Below, one piece after another: positions 44,472 to 52,429 of a stretch of DNA of 64,000 nt (within the stretch, counting starts at the first letter, position 1; each line of letters begins with the position of its first letter). Source of the stretch: Clostridia bacterium (GTDB taxonomy: Bacteria > Bacillota > Clostridia > Oscillospirales > Ruminococcaceae); NCBI GenBank assembly GCA_009929695.1, contig RZZW01000009.1:1-64000 (forward strand), in the 5' to 3' direction. A program made the translations under genes and the position numbers. The notes below the pieces were generated by a model. That model saw only the letters and a program-made list of their open reading frames with translations, was not told the origin of the DNA and made no database searches.

Positions 44472-45485
44472 ATGGCAAGATTTGCACTAATAGCGTCGGC
44501 TTTTTCGGCACTTTTAATAACGGCGCTGTCCGGCTATATAATAATACCGTGGCTTCATAAGCTTCATTTCGGCCAAACAATAAAAGAAATCGGCCCCACA
44601 TGGCATCAAAAGAAAAACGGCACGCCCACAATGGGCGGCTTGATGTTTTACCTCGGCATTGTGCTAGCTGTCGCGATAGGCTATACGCTTTTAGCCGTCG
44701 GCGCTCCGCAGATGTTTGCTCAAAGCTGGAGCACGCAGATGGTAAATATGTTCATCGCCGTCATGTCAGCCCTGCTTTTCGGCTTCATCGGCTTTATCGA
44801 CGACTTCATAAAGGTTGTAAAAAAGCGCAATCTCGGCCTTATGGCGCGGTATAAAATCATCGGTCAAATCCTCGTCACAACAGGTCTTTTGCTGTCGCTT
44901 TATATAAATGGCACGCTCACAACAATAGTCAACCTGCCGTTTTTCGGCGCTGTTGATTTCGGGTATTTTTACTATCCAATCTCATATCTTTTAATAATAG
45001 GCATGGTCAACGCCGTCAATTTAACAGACGGCATCGACGGCCTTGCGTCTAGCGTCACGTTTATAGTAATGCTCGGCTTCATGTTTGTTTCTAGCCTTTT
45101 GGGCTATACTACAATTGCACTTTTCGCCGCGGCAGTCGCGGGCGGCTGTGCGGGCTTTCTTGTGTGGAACTTCTACCCCGCGCGCGTTTTCATGGGCGAC
45201 ACAGGCAGCATGTTTCTCGGCGGCGCAGTAGTCGCGTGCGCATATTGCATAAACCGCCCAGAATTGCTCATTTTCATGGGTATAATATATTTGTGCGAGG
45301 CGTTCAGCGTGATGCTTCAGGTCACATATTTCAAGCTTACGCACGGTAAGCGCATATTTAAAATGAGCCCTATACATCATCATTTTGAAATGAGCGGCTG
45401 GAGCGAGGTCAAAATCGACGGCGTATTTTCATTTATAGCGTTCATGTTTGTTGTCGTCGGCTGCTTATTTGTTTATTTCGGTTAA
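44472..45485 (+). CDS. mraY: Phospho-N-acetylmuramoyl-pentapeptide transferase
   Basis: A 337-residue integral membrane protein with about ten helices. GPTWHQKKNGTPTMGGL, FIDDFIKVVKKRNLG, VNLTDGIDGLA with catalytic aspartates, and the late KMSPIHHHFEMSGW loop are diagnostic. It transfers phospho-MurNAc-pentapeptide to undecaprenyl phosphate to make lipid I. Confidence 0.98.
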   Translation: MARFALIASAFSALLITALSGYIIIPWLHKLHFGQTIKEIGPTWHQKKNGTPTMGGLMFYLGIVLAVAIGYTLLAVGAPQMFAQSWSTQMVNMFIAVMSALLFGFIGFIDDFIKVVKKRNLGLMARYKIIGQILVTTGLLLSLYINGTLTTIVNLPFFGAVDFGYFYYPISYLLIIGMVNAVNLTDGIDGLASSVTFIVMLGFMFVSSLLGYTTIALFAAAVAGGCAGFLVWNFYPARVFMGDTGSMFLGGAVVACAYCINRPELLIFMGIIYLCEAFSVMLQVTYFKLTHGKRIFKMSPIHHHFEMSGWSEVKIDGVFSFIAFMFVVVGCLFVYFG

Positions 45486-45514
45486 AAATTTCATTCCAAA
45501 AGGGAGGTGCGCAA

Positions 45515-46687
45515 ATGCCAGATGAAGCAAAACGCTTGCGTGCAAAAGGTCTTTCCCGCACGCGCGGTATGTCTTTTTTTGCTGCGCAGCCGGTGCTCGA
45601 TATACCGCTCACGATAATAGTCTGCGTGCTTGTCGTGTTTGGGCTTATAATGCTGTTCTCGTCAAGCTCCGCATACGCGCTTTACCGCTTTGGAGACAGC
45701 TACCGCTACATTATCCCGCAGACAAGGTACGCCATACTCGGCATAATATTCATGTTTGCCGTGTCGCGCTTTGATTATCATATCCTTCACAAGCTAGCCA
45801 TGCCCGCGCTCGCAATAACAATCATATTGCTGGCGCTCGCGCTTGTCATGCCGGAATATAATAATTCTCACCGCTGGATAACCCTCGGCAGCTTCACCTT
45901 TCAGCCGTCAGAGCTTGCCAAATTCGCGATAACCCTCTCGTTTGCACAGATAATTTCGGTAAATGCCGACAAGATGAAAACGTTTAAATACGGCGTGGCG
46001 CCGTTTCTTGTAATTTTAATCATCATCGACGGCCTCATGGTCGCCGAGCCGCATCTGTCCGGCCTTATCATCATAAGCGCCATCGGCATTATAATGATGT
46101 TTGTCGGCGGCACAGGCCTAATATGGTTCGGCACTGCGCTCGGCGCGGGCGCAGCGATGCTCGGCGGCTTTGTGCTAATGTTTAAAGATAAGCTCGACTA
46201 CGCGTTCGAGCGCCTTGAAACGTTCCAAAACCCGTGGCTTGACCCTTTAGGCTCAGGTCATCAGGTTATCCAAAGCCTTTACGCAATAGGTTCGGGCGGC
46301 ATTTTTGGGCGCGGAATAGGCAATTCCATTCAAAAGCACCTGTACTTGCCCGAGCCTCAAAACGACTTTATCTTCGCCATTTTGTGCGAAGAATTAGGTC
46401 TTGTCGGCGCGCTTATAGTCATCGGCCTTTTCGCGGCGCTGTTTTTGCGCGGCATGTATATCGCGCTTCACGCCAAAGATAAATTCGGTTCAATGCTCAT
46501 CATCGGCGTAATTGTGCAGATAACGCTGCAAGCCGTTTTAAACATCGCCGTCGTAACAAAAACAATCCCTAATACAGGCATCAGTCTGCCGTTTTTCTCT
46601 GCGGGCGGCTCGTCACTGTTTATGATATTAGCAGAGCTTGGCGTGGTGCTATCAGTCTCGCGCCAAAGCAGCATACAAAAGGTATAG
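45515..46687 (+). CDS. ftsW: FtsW/RodA/SpoVE-family peptidoglycan polymerase
   Basis: A 390-residue SEDS protein with about ten helices. HRWITLGSFTFQPSELAKFA and IGNSIQKHLYLPEPQNDFIF are signatures, and the catalytic Asp region of SEDS glycosyltransferases is expected around the WLDPLGSGHQ loop. Its place between mraY and murG with the division PBP upstream points to FtsW (or sporulation SpoVE). A strong GGGAGGTG site precedes the start. murD, normally between mraY and ftsW, is missing: only 29 bases separate the genes. Confidence 0.94.
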   Translation: MPDEAKRLRAKGLSRTRGMSFFAAQPVLDIPLTIIVCVLVVFGLIMLFSSSSAYALYRFGDSYRYIIPQTRYAILGIIFMFAVSRFDYHILHKLAMPALAITIILLALALVMPEYNNSHRWITLGSFTFQPSELAKFAITLSFAQIISVNADKMKTFKYGVAPFLVILIIIDGLMVAEPHLSGLIIISAIGIIMMFVGGTGLIWFGTALGAGAAMLGGFVLMFKDKLDYAFERLETFQNPWLDPLGSGHQVIQSLYAIGSGGIFGRGIGNSIQKHLYLPEPQNDFIFAILCEELGLVGALIVIGLFAALFLRGMYIALHAKDKFGSMLIIGVIVQITLQAVLNIAVVTKTIPNTGISLPFFSAGGSSLFMILAELGVVLSVSRQSSIQKV

Positions 46688-46696
46688 GTGATACAA

Positions 46697-47833
46697 ATGA
46701 AAGTTCTCATCGCCGCCGGCGGCACTGCGGGGCACATCAACCCCGCGCTCGCCATCGCCAACGAAATAATGCGCAACGACCCATCGTCCGAAATACATTT
46801 CGCAGGCAGAAAAGAGGGCATGGAGTACGCGCTCGTCACAAAAGAAGGCTATCCGTTTCACCACATAGAGGTAAACGGCATTCAGCGCCGTATAAGCGCA
46901 GAAAATATCGTGCGCAACGTGAAGGCTGTCGGCCATTTGATAACAGCCATGCCCCGCGCCGCACAGATAATCAACGAGGTTAAGCCCGATTTAGTGATAG
47001 GCGCAGGCGGCTATGTCAGTGGCCCAATCGTCCAAACAGCCGCACAGCGCGGTATAAAAACAGCTATCGACGAGCAAAACGCGTTTCCCGGCGTCACAAA
47101 TAAAATCCTGGCCCCGCGCGTAGACGTAGTTTTCGCCGCAATGCCCGACGCTGTTGAGCGCCTCGGCGTGCCGGACAAAACCATCGTCGTCGGCAACCCC
47201 GTGCGCGCGTCGATGTTCACGCAAAACAGGGTAGAGGTGCGTAAGGCGCTCGGCATTCCTGAAAATACTGTCGTAATACTGTCGTTCGGCGGCTCGCTCG
47301 GCGCACAGCGCATAAACGAGGTCGTCGCAAGTTTAGCCGAGTGGGAGATATCCTCAAACGCAAAAACGCGCCACTACCACGCCACAGGCAGCATCGAAAA
47401 ATCCGATTTCGCCGCCCTCGCCGCCGAAAAGCATATAGACGGCAGCGACAAATTCATCATCAGTGAATACATCGACAACATGCCCGAAATGCTCGCGGCA
47501 GCCGATTTAGTCATAGCCCGCGCGGGCGCTTTAACGCTCGCCGAGATAGCCGCTGTCGGCCGCGCGTCGATACTAATACCGTCTCCAAACGTCGCCGAAA
47601 ATCACCAGTACCACAACGCCATGCAGTTTGAGAAAGCAGGCGCGGCAAAGGTCATTGAAGAAAAGGATATTTCGGGCGAAAAGCTTATCGAAATCGTGAA
47701 GGAACTGTTAAAAACACCCGAAAAGCTGATGATGATGGGCAAATGCGCCATGCAGCTCGCAAGCCCCGATTCTCTCAAAAAAATATATAAAAGCCTCGAA
47801 AACCTTATGAATACACCGCCAAAAAGCAAATAA
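46697..47833 (+). CDS. murG: Lipid II-forming N-acetylglucosaminyltransferase
   Basis: The protein has 378 residues from ATG 46697 with AGGTGA five bases upstream; the GTG at 46688 is less likely. It is a GT-B fold of family GT28 with the glycine-rich loop AAGGTAGHINPALAI, EQNAFPGVTNKIL, FGGSLGAQRIN and the UDP-GlcNAc site RAGALTLAEIAAVGRASILIP (split in two). It adds GlcNAc to lipid I at the membrane inner face. Confidence 0.97.
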   Translation: MKVLIAAGGTAGHINPALAIANEIMRNDPSSEIHFAGRKEGMEYALVTKEGYPFHHIEVNGIQRRISAENIVRNVKAVGHLITAMPRAAQIINEVKPDLVIGAGGYVSGPIVQTAAQRGIKTAIDEQNAFPGVTNKILAPRVDVVFAAMPDAVERLGVPDKTIVVGNPVRASMFTQNRVEVRKALGIPENTVVILSFGGSLGAQRINEVVASLAEWEISSNAKTRHYHATGSIEKSDFAALAAEKHIDGSDKFIISEYIDNMPEMLAAADLVIARAGALTLAEIAAVGRASILIPSPNVAENHQYHNAMQFEKAGAAKVIEEKDISGEKLIEIVKELLKTPEKLMMMGKCAMQLASPDSLKKIYKSLENLMNTPPKSK

Positions 47834-47844
47834 ATCACAAAAGC

Positions 47845-47896
47845 AAGCACCTTCGCATATCTTGGGTTAATCTCAAAAGATGCGGGGTGCTTTTTT
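47845..47896 (+). terminator. Terminator or attenuator whose T-run abuts the murA start
   Basis: AAGCACC pairs with GGTGCTT and CGCAT with ATGCG, followed by six T residues that end immediately before the murA ATG. The 3' arm contains GGGGTG, the only candidate ribosome site of murA. The hairpin would therefore both stop transcription after murG and hide the murA ribosome site. Confidence 0.75.
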
Positions 47897-49162
47897 ATGG
47901 AACAGCTTAAAATAAGCGGCGGCAAAAGCCTTTTCGGAACAATCGAAATCCCAAGCGCAAAAAACAGCGTTCTGCCAATAATTGCGGCGTGCGTGCTGTG
48001 CAGCGGCGCAGTGACGCTTGAACACGTGCCGATGCTCGAGGACGTTCGCACATCAATCGAAATTCTGCGCGCGCTTGGCTGCGGCGTCGAGCAAAAGGGC
48101 GACACTGTGACGATAAACGCGGGCGGCGTCAGCCGAAGCCTTGTGCCGCCGTCGCTCATGAGCCGTATGCGCTCGTCCGTTTTTTATTTAGCGCCGCTTT
48201 TAAGCCGCACAGGCCACGCCGAAATATCGCGCCCCGGCGGCTGCAACTTAGGCGCGCGCCCAATTGATATCCACCTCGCGGGGCTTGCCGCAATGGGCGC
48301 GTTCATAACAGCGCGCGGCGACACCGTCATAGCCGAAGCGTCAAACGGCCTGCACGGGGCGGATTTCACCCTGCGCTTTCCAAACGTCGGCGCAACAGAA
48401 ACGTTGCTGATGGCGGCAGTCCTCGCAAAGGGCAACACAATTTTGCGCGGCGCGGCAACAGAGCCGGAGGTGTGCGACCTCGCGAAATTTCTCACCGAAG
48501 CCGGCGCAAAAATTACAGGCGCAGGCACGCGCACACTGCGCATAACAGGTCAGGAAAATCTTTTCGGCGCGCGCTTTAAGGCGTGCCCCGACAGAATAAC
48601 CGCCGCCACCGTCATGTGCGCCGTCGCCGCGTGCGGGGGCGAGGTGCTGCTTGAAAACGTGCGCATATCCGCCGTCAAGCCCGTCGTCGACATTCTCTCT
48701 CGCGCGGGGTGCAGCTTTTCACTCTCCGGCGGCAGCTCCGCTGTAATAGCTTCAAACGGCGCTTTGCGGTGCTTTGGCAGCGTCACAACAGGCGTTTATC
48801 CCGCTTTCCCAACGGACGCCGCGCCGCTCGTCGCCGCCGCTCTTTTAAAAATGCGCGGCACGTGCAGCATCACGGATATGATTTTCCAAAACCGCTTTTC
48901 GTGCGCGTCGCAGTTTACAAAGCTCGGCGCAAACGTCAATGTCCGCGAAAATACGCTCGACATCAAGGGCGTAAACCACCTCATCGGCGCAAAGGTGGAG
49001 ACGCAGGATCTTCGCGGCGGCGCGGCGCTCGTCATAGCCGCAATGACAGCGACAGGTGACAGCACAGTGAGCGGCGTGCAGCATATCGCGCGCGGATATC
49101 AAGACATCGCGTCGATGTTTTTCTCACTCGGCGCAGACATTAGTTTGTGCAGCGATTTGTGA
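47897..49162 (+). CDS. murA: UDP-N-acetylglucosamine 1-carboxyvinyltransferase
   Basis: The 421-residue length is typical. The enolpyruvyl-transfer loop RPGGCNLGARPIDIH carries Cys116, the residue attacked by fosfomycin. SAKNSVLPIIAA near the start and FPTDAAPLVAAALL are further family motifs. It catalyses the first committed step of peptidoglycan synthesis. Expression may be controlled by the hairpin directly in front. Confidence 0.97.
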   Translation: MEQLKISGGKSLFGTIEIPSAKNSVLPIIAACVLCSGAVTLEHVPMLEDVRTSIEILRALGCGVEQKGDTVTINAGGVSRSLVPPSLMSRMRSSVFYLAPLLSRTGHAEISRPGGCNLGARPIDIHLAGLAAMGAFITARGDTVIAEASNGLHGADFTLRFPNVGATETLLMAAVLAKGNTILRGAATEPEVCDLAKFLTEAGAKITGAGTRTLRITGQENLFGARFKACPDRITAATVMCAVAACGGEVLLENVRISAVKPVVDILSRAGCSFSLSGGSSAVIASNGALRCFGSVTTGVYPAFPTDAAPLVAAALLKMRGTCSITDMIFQNRFSCASQFTKLGANVNVRENTLDIKGVNHLIGAKVETQDLRGGAALVIAAMTATGDSTVSGVQHIARGYQDIASMFFSLGADISLCSDL

Positions 49163-49172
49163 TGTCGATTTG

Positions 49173-49201
49173 TTTACAATTTGAGTTCTATAATGTATAA
49201 T
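49173..49201 (+). promoter_or_regulatory. Promoter of ftsQ
   Basis: TTTACA (49173-49178) and TATAAT (49196-49201) are spaced by 17 bases, starting about ten bases after the murA stop. ftsQ can therefore be transcribed independently. Confidence 0.7.
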
Positions 49202-49240
49202 AATATATAATTTATTGAAAAGGGAAAGGGGCGTGGCGCG

Positions 49241-50587
49241 TTGGCTGGTTTTGGCACAAAAAATCCTTATACCTCCGCAAATTCGCAACCTCCCAAAAAG
49301 CGCCCCTCGCGCATAGATTATTCAATCCCCACAGACGCAAAGCCCGCAAACCCGCGCGGCGCAAAGCAAACGTCAAGGCTTGATTACAGCTATAAAGGCG
49401 GCAGCGAGGTGCGAAATTCCGTCACCGAGGTAAAGCTTCCGCTAGAGGCGCAGCAGCCGCACAATAAAGCGTTTGACCAAAACACCGCGCCCATCCCGAA
49501 TAAAAAAAAGAACACAAACGGAATGCATGAGACTATAATTCCGCTCGGGACAATAAACGTTCCGCTGACGGTGGTCGACGGCAAAAAGCGCACACCGCAG
49601 CCCGCTCCGCAGCAGGTGAGGCGAAACCCGCCGCCAAAGCAGGCGGCTCCCGCGCCAGTTAAAAATAAGGCAAGCGCTAAAAAGAAACCTCAAACACAGC
49701 AAAAGCCCGTCAAAAAGCAGCCTCCCAAGCCTCGCGATGCCGCCGCTGAAAAGCGGCGGCCAAAGCCGGCAAGGCAAGCTCCGCCTCCGCCAAAAGCGCC
49801 TGCAAAGCCGCTTTCCTACGGCGAAGCGCGCCGCCGCCGCGCGAAGAGAAATATAATAGCCGCCATTGCCGCCGCGGTAATAATCATCACAGGTATCGTC
49901 GTCTCAGTGACAGTCGTTTTCAAAATCGACACCATAACCGTGAACGGCGAAAGCCCTTATACAAGCGAGCAAATCACAGCCGCGTTCGGCTATAATTACG
50001 GCGACAACCTCTTTAAATTCTCAATAGATTCCGCGTCAGCAGCCATCGAGACAAGTCTGCCGTATCTTGAAACCGTCACTATACGCCGACATCTGCCGGG
50101 CACCGTGCAGATAGACGTTACGCAGTCGGTCGAGACATATTCAATGAACACAGACAGCGGCTGGGCTGTTTTAAGTCCAACCTTTAAGGTGCTGCGCCTT
50201 TCCGCCGAGCCGGCGACGGGGCTTACATATCTGAGCGGTGTCACAGCCGAAACGCCCACCGCGGGCAAGCCCATCACGCTCACGGACGCAGACACAATGT
50301 CGGCGCTTGAGACGATAACAAGCACCCTCGCAAAATATTCGTTTGCGCCAGTAAATGAGATAGATTTGACAAATCTTCTTGAGATAACCTTCCTTTACGA
50401 CAACAGAATACGCGTGCTTATAGGCACAATAAATGATGTCGATAACAAAATAGATTATGCCCATAACCTCGTCACGCCCGAGCTGCTGACGGACAGCCTC
50501 TCGGCAAATGAGCGCGGCTCGCTCGACGTAAGCGGACGAAATTCCGAGGGCAGAATGGTCGCAGTTTGGCTCGCGGGTGAGCCATGA
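49241..50587 (+). CDS. ftsQ: FtsQ/DivIB-type division protein
   Basis: The protein has 448 residues from TTG 49241 behind AAAGGGG. A long proline-, lysine- and alanine-rich cytoplasmic region (about 1-200, with QPAPQQVRRNPPPKQAAP) precedes one membrane helix (about 206-228) and a POTRA domain opening FKIDTITVNGESPYTSEQI. FtsQ/DivIB connects FtsL and DivIC in the divisome. The cytoplasmic tail is far longer than in most relatives and is low-complexity. Confidence 0.9.
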   Translation: MAGFGTKNPYTSANSQPPKKRPSRIDYSIPTDAKPANPRGAKQTSRLDYSYKGGSEVRNSVTEVKLPLEAQQPHNKAFDQNTAPIPNKKKNTNGMHETIIPLGTINVPLTVVDGKKRTPQPAPQQVRRNPPPKQAAPAPVKNKASAKKKPQTQQKPVKKQPPKPRDAAAEKRRPKPARQAPPPPKAPAKPLSYGEARRRRAKRNIIAAIAAAVIIITGIVVSVTVVFKIDTITVNGESPYTSEQITAAFGYNYGDNLFKFSIDSASAAIETSLPYLETVTIRRHLPGTVQIDVTQSVETYSMNTDSGWAVLSPTFKVLRLSAEPATGLTYLSGVTAETPTAGKPITLTDADTMSALETITSTLAKYSFAPVNEIDLTNLLEITFLYDNRIRVLIGTINDVDNKIDYAHNLVTPELLTDSLSANERGSLDVSGRNSEGRMVAVWLAGEP

Positions 50588-50651
50588 TGGTGAGAAAACC
50601 AACATTTTTTATAAAATTTTTGTTGTTTTTTACAGCATTTCAACAAAACAC

Positions 50652-50680
50652 TTGAATTTATATTGCAAATCTGTTATCCT
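50652..50680 (+). promoter_or_regulatory. Promoter of ftsZ
   Basis: TTGAAT (50652-50657) and TATCCT (50675-50680) are spaced by 17 bases, in the AT-rich gap between ftsQ and ftsZ. Confidence 0.55.
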
Positions 50681-50724
50681 AAGAATGTTGCATAATACAT
50701 AAATTGTCTTTAGGGGGAATTTTC

Positions 50725-51942
50725 GTGGCGTTCATCCTCGACGAAGAACTTCAGAATATAACAAATATCAAAGTGGTAGGCGTTGGCGGCGGCGGTGGCA
50801 ATGCTGTGAACCGCATGGTGCAGAGTGGTCTGCGCGGTGTAGAGTTTATAAGCATGAATACCGACCAGCAGGCACTCTTCACGTCCAAAGCGACGCAGAA
50901 GGTGCAGCTTGGAGCAAAGCTCACAAGAGGCCGCGGCGCAGGTGCAGACCCTGAAATTGGTCAGCGCAGTGCCGAGGAAAGCCGTGAGGAGATAGCGCAA
51001 GCGCTAAAAGGCTCACAGATGGCTTTCATCACCGCGGGCATGGGCGGCGGCACCGGCACAGGTGCGGCTCCAGTTGTGGCCGAGGTCGCCAAAGAGCTTG
51101 GCATACTTACTGTAGGTATAGTCACAAAGCCGTTTGCCTTCGAGGGCAAGCGCAAAATGAATATGGCGCAAATCGGCATCTCGGGTCTTCTCGAGCGCGT
51201 CGATTCTCTTATCGTAATTCCTAACGAGCGCTTAAAGTGCATCAGTCAGGAAAAGATAACACTTGCCAATGCCTTTGAAGCAGCCGATAACGTTCTGCGT
51301 CAAGGTGTTGAAAGTATCTCCTCGCTAATAAACGTATCGGCATTCATCAACCTTGACTTTGCCGACGTTCGCAGCATAATGAAGGACGCGGGCTACGCAC
51401 ACATGGGCGTAGGCGCGGCAAAGGGCGTCAACAAGGCGGAGGATGCTGCAAACGCAGCCATTTCTTCACCGCTTTTGGAGACAAGCATTGCCGGCGCACG
51501 CGGCGTCATCATCAACATCACCTCGTCGCCTGACATCGGTCTTGACGACGTGGAAAAGGCGGCATCGCTCATCACAAATTCAGCTCACCCCGACGCAAAC
51601 ATCATTTGGGGCGCTGCGTTTGACGAGAGTCTCAAGGACGAAATGCACATCACAGTCGTTGCAACCGGCTTTGATATACCAGAGAACGACATGCCGACAA
51701 ATGTAAAGGCGACAATGAACGGCTATGACAATGGCAAGGTCAATGTCACCTTCGCAAGCGAACACGCGCCCGTGCAGCCCGTCCAGCAAATACCGCAGCA
51801 GCGCGCAATGCCTGTGCAGCAGCCGGCTGCGCAGCCTGCACCTCAGCAGGTTCAGCCCGCCCCTCAGCCTGTTCAGTCAGACGACGATGACGATTCGTAC
51901 TACAATCAAATCCTCGGCCTGCTCTCAAACAGAGGCAACTAA
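50725..51942 (+). CDS. ftsZ: Cell-division tubulin FtsZ
   Basis: The protein has 405 residues from GTG 50725, placed seven bases behind AGGGGGA; the TTG at 50704 is upstream of the site. The GTP-binding core shows [14 protein letters not shown] and [16 protein letters not shown], and the T7 loop [15 protein letters not shown] supplies catalytic acid residues. A glutamine/proline-rich linker follows from about 350. The last residues read [19 protein letters not shown], unlike the common IPxFLR-type peptide that binds FtsA, ZipA or SepF. Confidence 0.97.
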   Translation: MAFILDEELQNITNIKVVGVGGGGGNAVNRMVQSGLRGVEFISMNTDQQALFTSKATQKVQLGAKLTRGRGAGADPEIGQRSAEESREEIAQALKGSQMAFITAGMGGGTGTGAAPVVAEVAKELGILTVGIVTKPFAFEGKRKMNMAQIGISGLLERVDSLIVIPNERLKCISQEKITLANAFEAADNVLRQGVESISSLINVSAFINLDFADVRSIMKDAGYAHMGVGAAKGVNKAEDAANAAISSPLLETSIAGARGVIINITSSPDIGLDDVEKAASLITNSAHPDANIIWGAAFDESLKDEMHITVVATGFDIPENDMPTNVKATMNGYDNGKVNVTFASEHAPVQPVQQIPQQRAMPVQQPAAQPAPQQVQPAPQPVQSDDDDDSYYNQILGLLSNRGN

Positions 51943-51952
51943 TAAAATTCTT

Positions 51953-51982
51953 AAGCCATTGCCGCAAGGCAGTGGCTTTTTT
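51953..51982 (+). terminator. Intrinsic terminator after ftsZ
   Basis: AAGCCATTGCC, a GCAA tetraloop, then GGCAGTGGCTT and a T-run. Confidence 0.92.
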
Positions 51983-52429
51983 GAGTTTTTACAAAATGCA
52001 CAGTAGGGCGGGGTAAATTTATGCTGCAATGTAGGGGACGGAGTCCTCGACGTCCCGCTCTTGCAGAGAGCAATATGTCCCCCGTGACGCGGTTTTTATG
52101 GGGAGACGGCAACCTTTGTAGGGGCGAGCTGTGCTCGTCCGCATGGTTCACACAATTTTATAATGTGAACCGTAGTGCGTGGGCTTGTAGGCGCGCGCAT
52201 TGCGCGTCCGAATTGTCATTCTGAGCGAAGCGAAGAATCTTAAAACCCAAGCATTGCGCAAAAGATTCTTCGCTGCGCTCAGAATGACAGGGGAGCACTT
52301 AATGCACAATCAATTTTTCACACTCATTTGACAAAATATGCAAAAAAATGTTCCATTTTTGTTTGTATTGTGGTATCATATAAATTAACATGGTCTAGCT
52401 GTGTAAATGTGTGCGAAGGAGGGTAAGCG
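51983..52429. repeat. Intergenic cluster of REP-like and GTCATTCTGAG repeats
   Basis: No gene is present. It contains a truncated REP at 51993 (GTAGGGCGGGG only), single GTAG palindromes at 52031-52057, 52118-52141 and 52187-52210 (three different arm types), and a GTCATTCTGAG element at 52215-52288 with near-perfect ends. AT-rich DNA after 52300 should hold the promoter of 52430, but I found no well-spaced pair. Confidence 0.82.
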
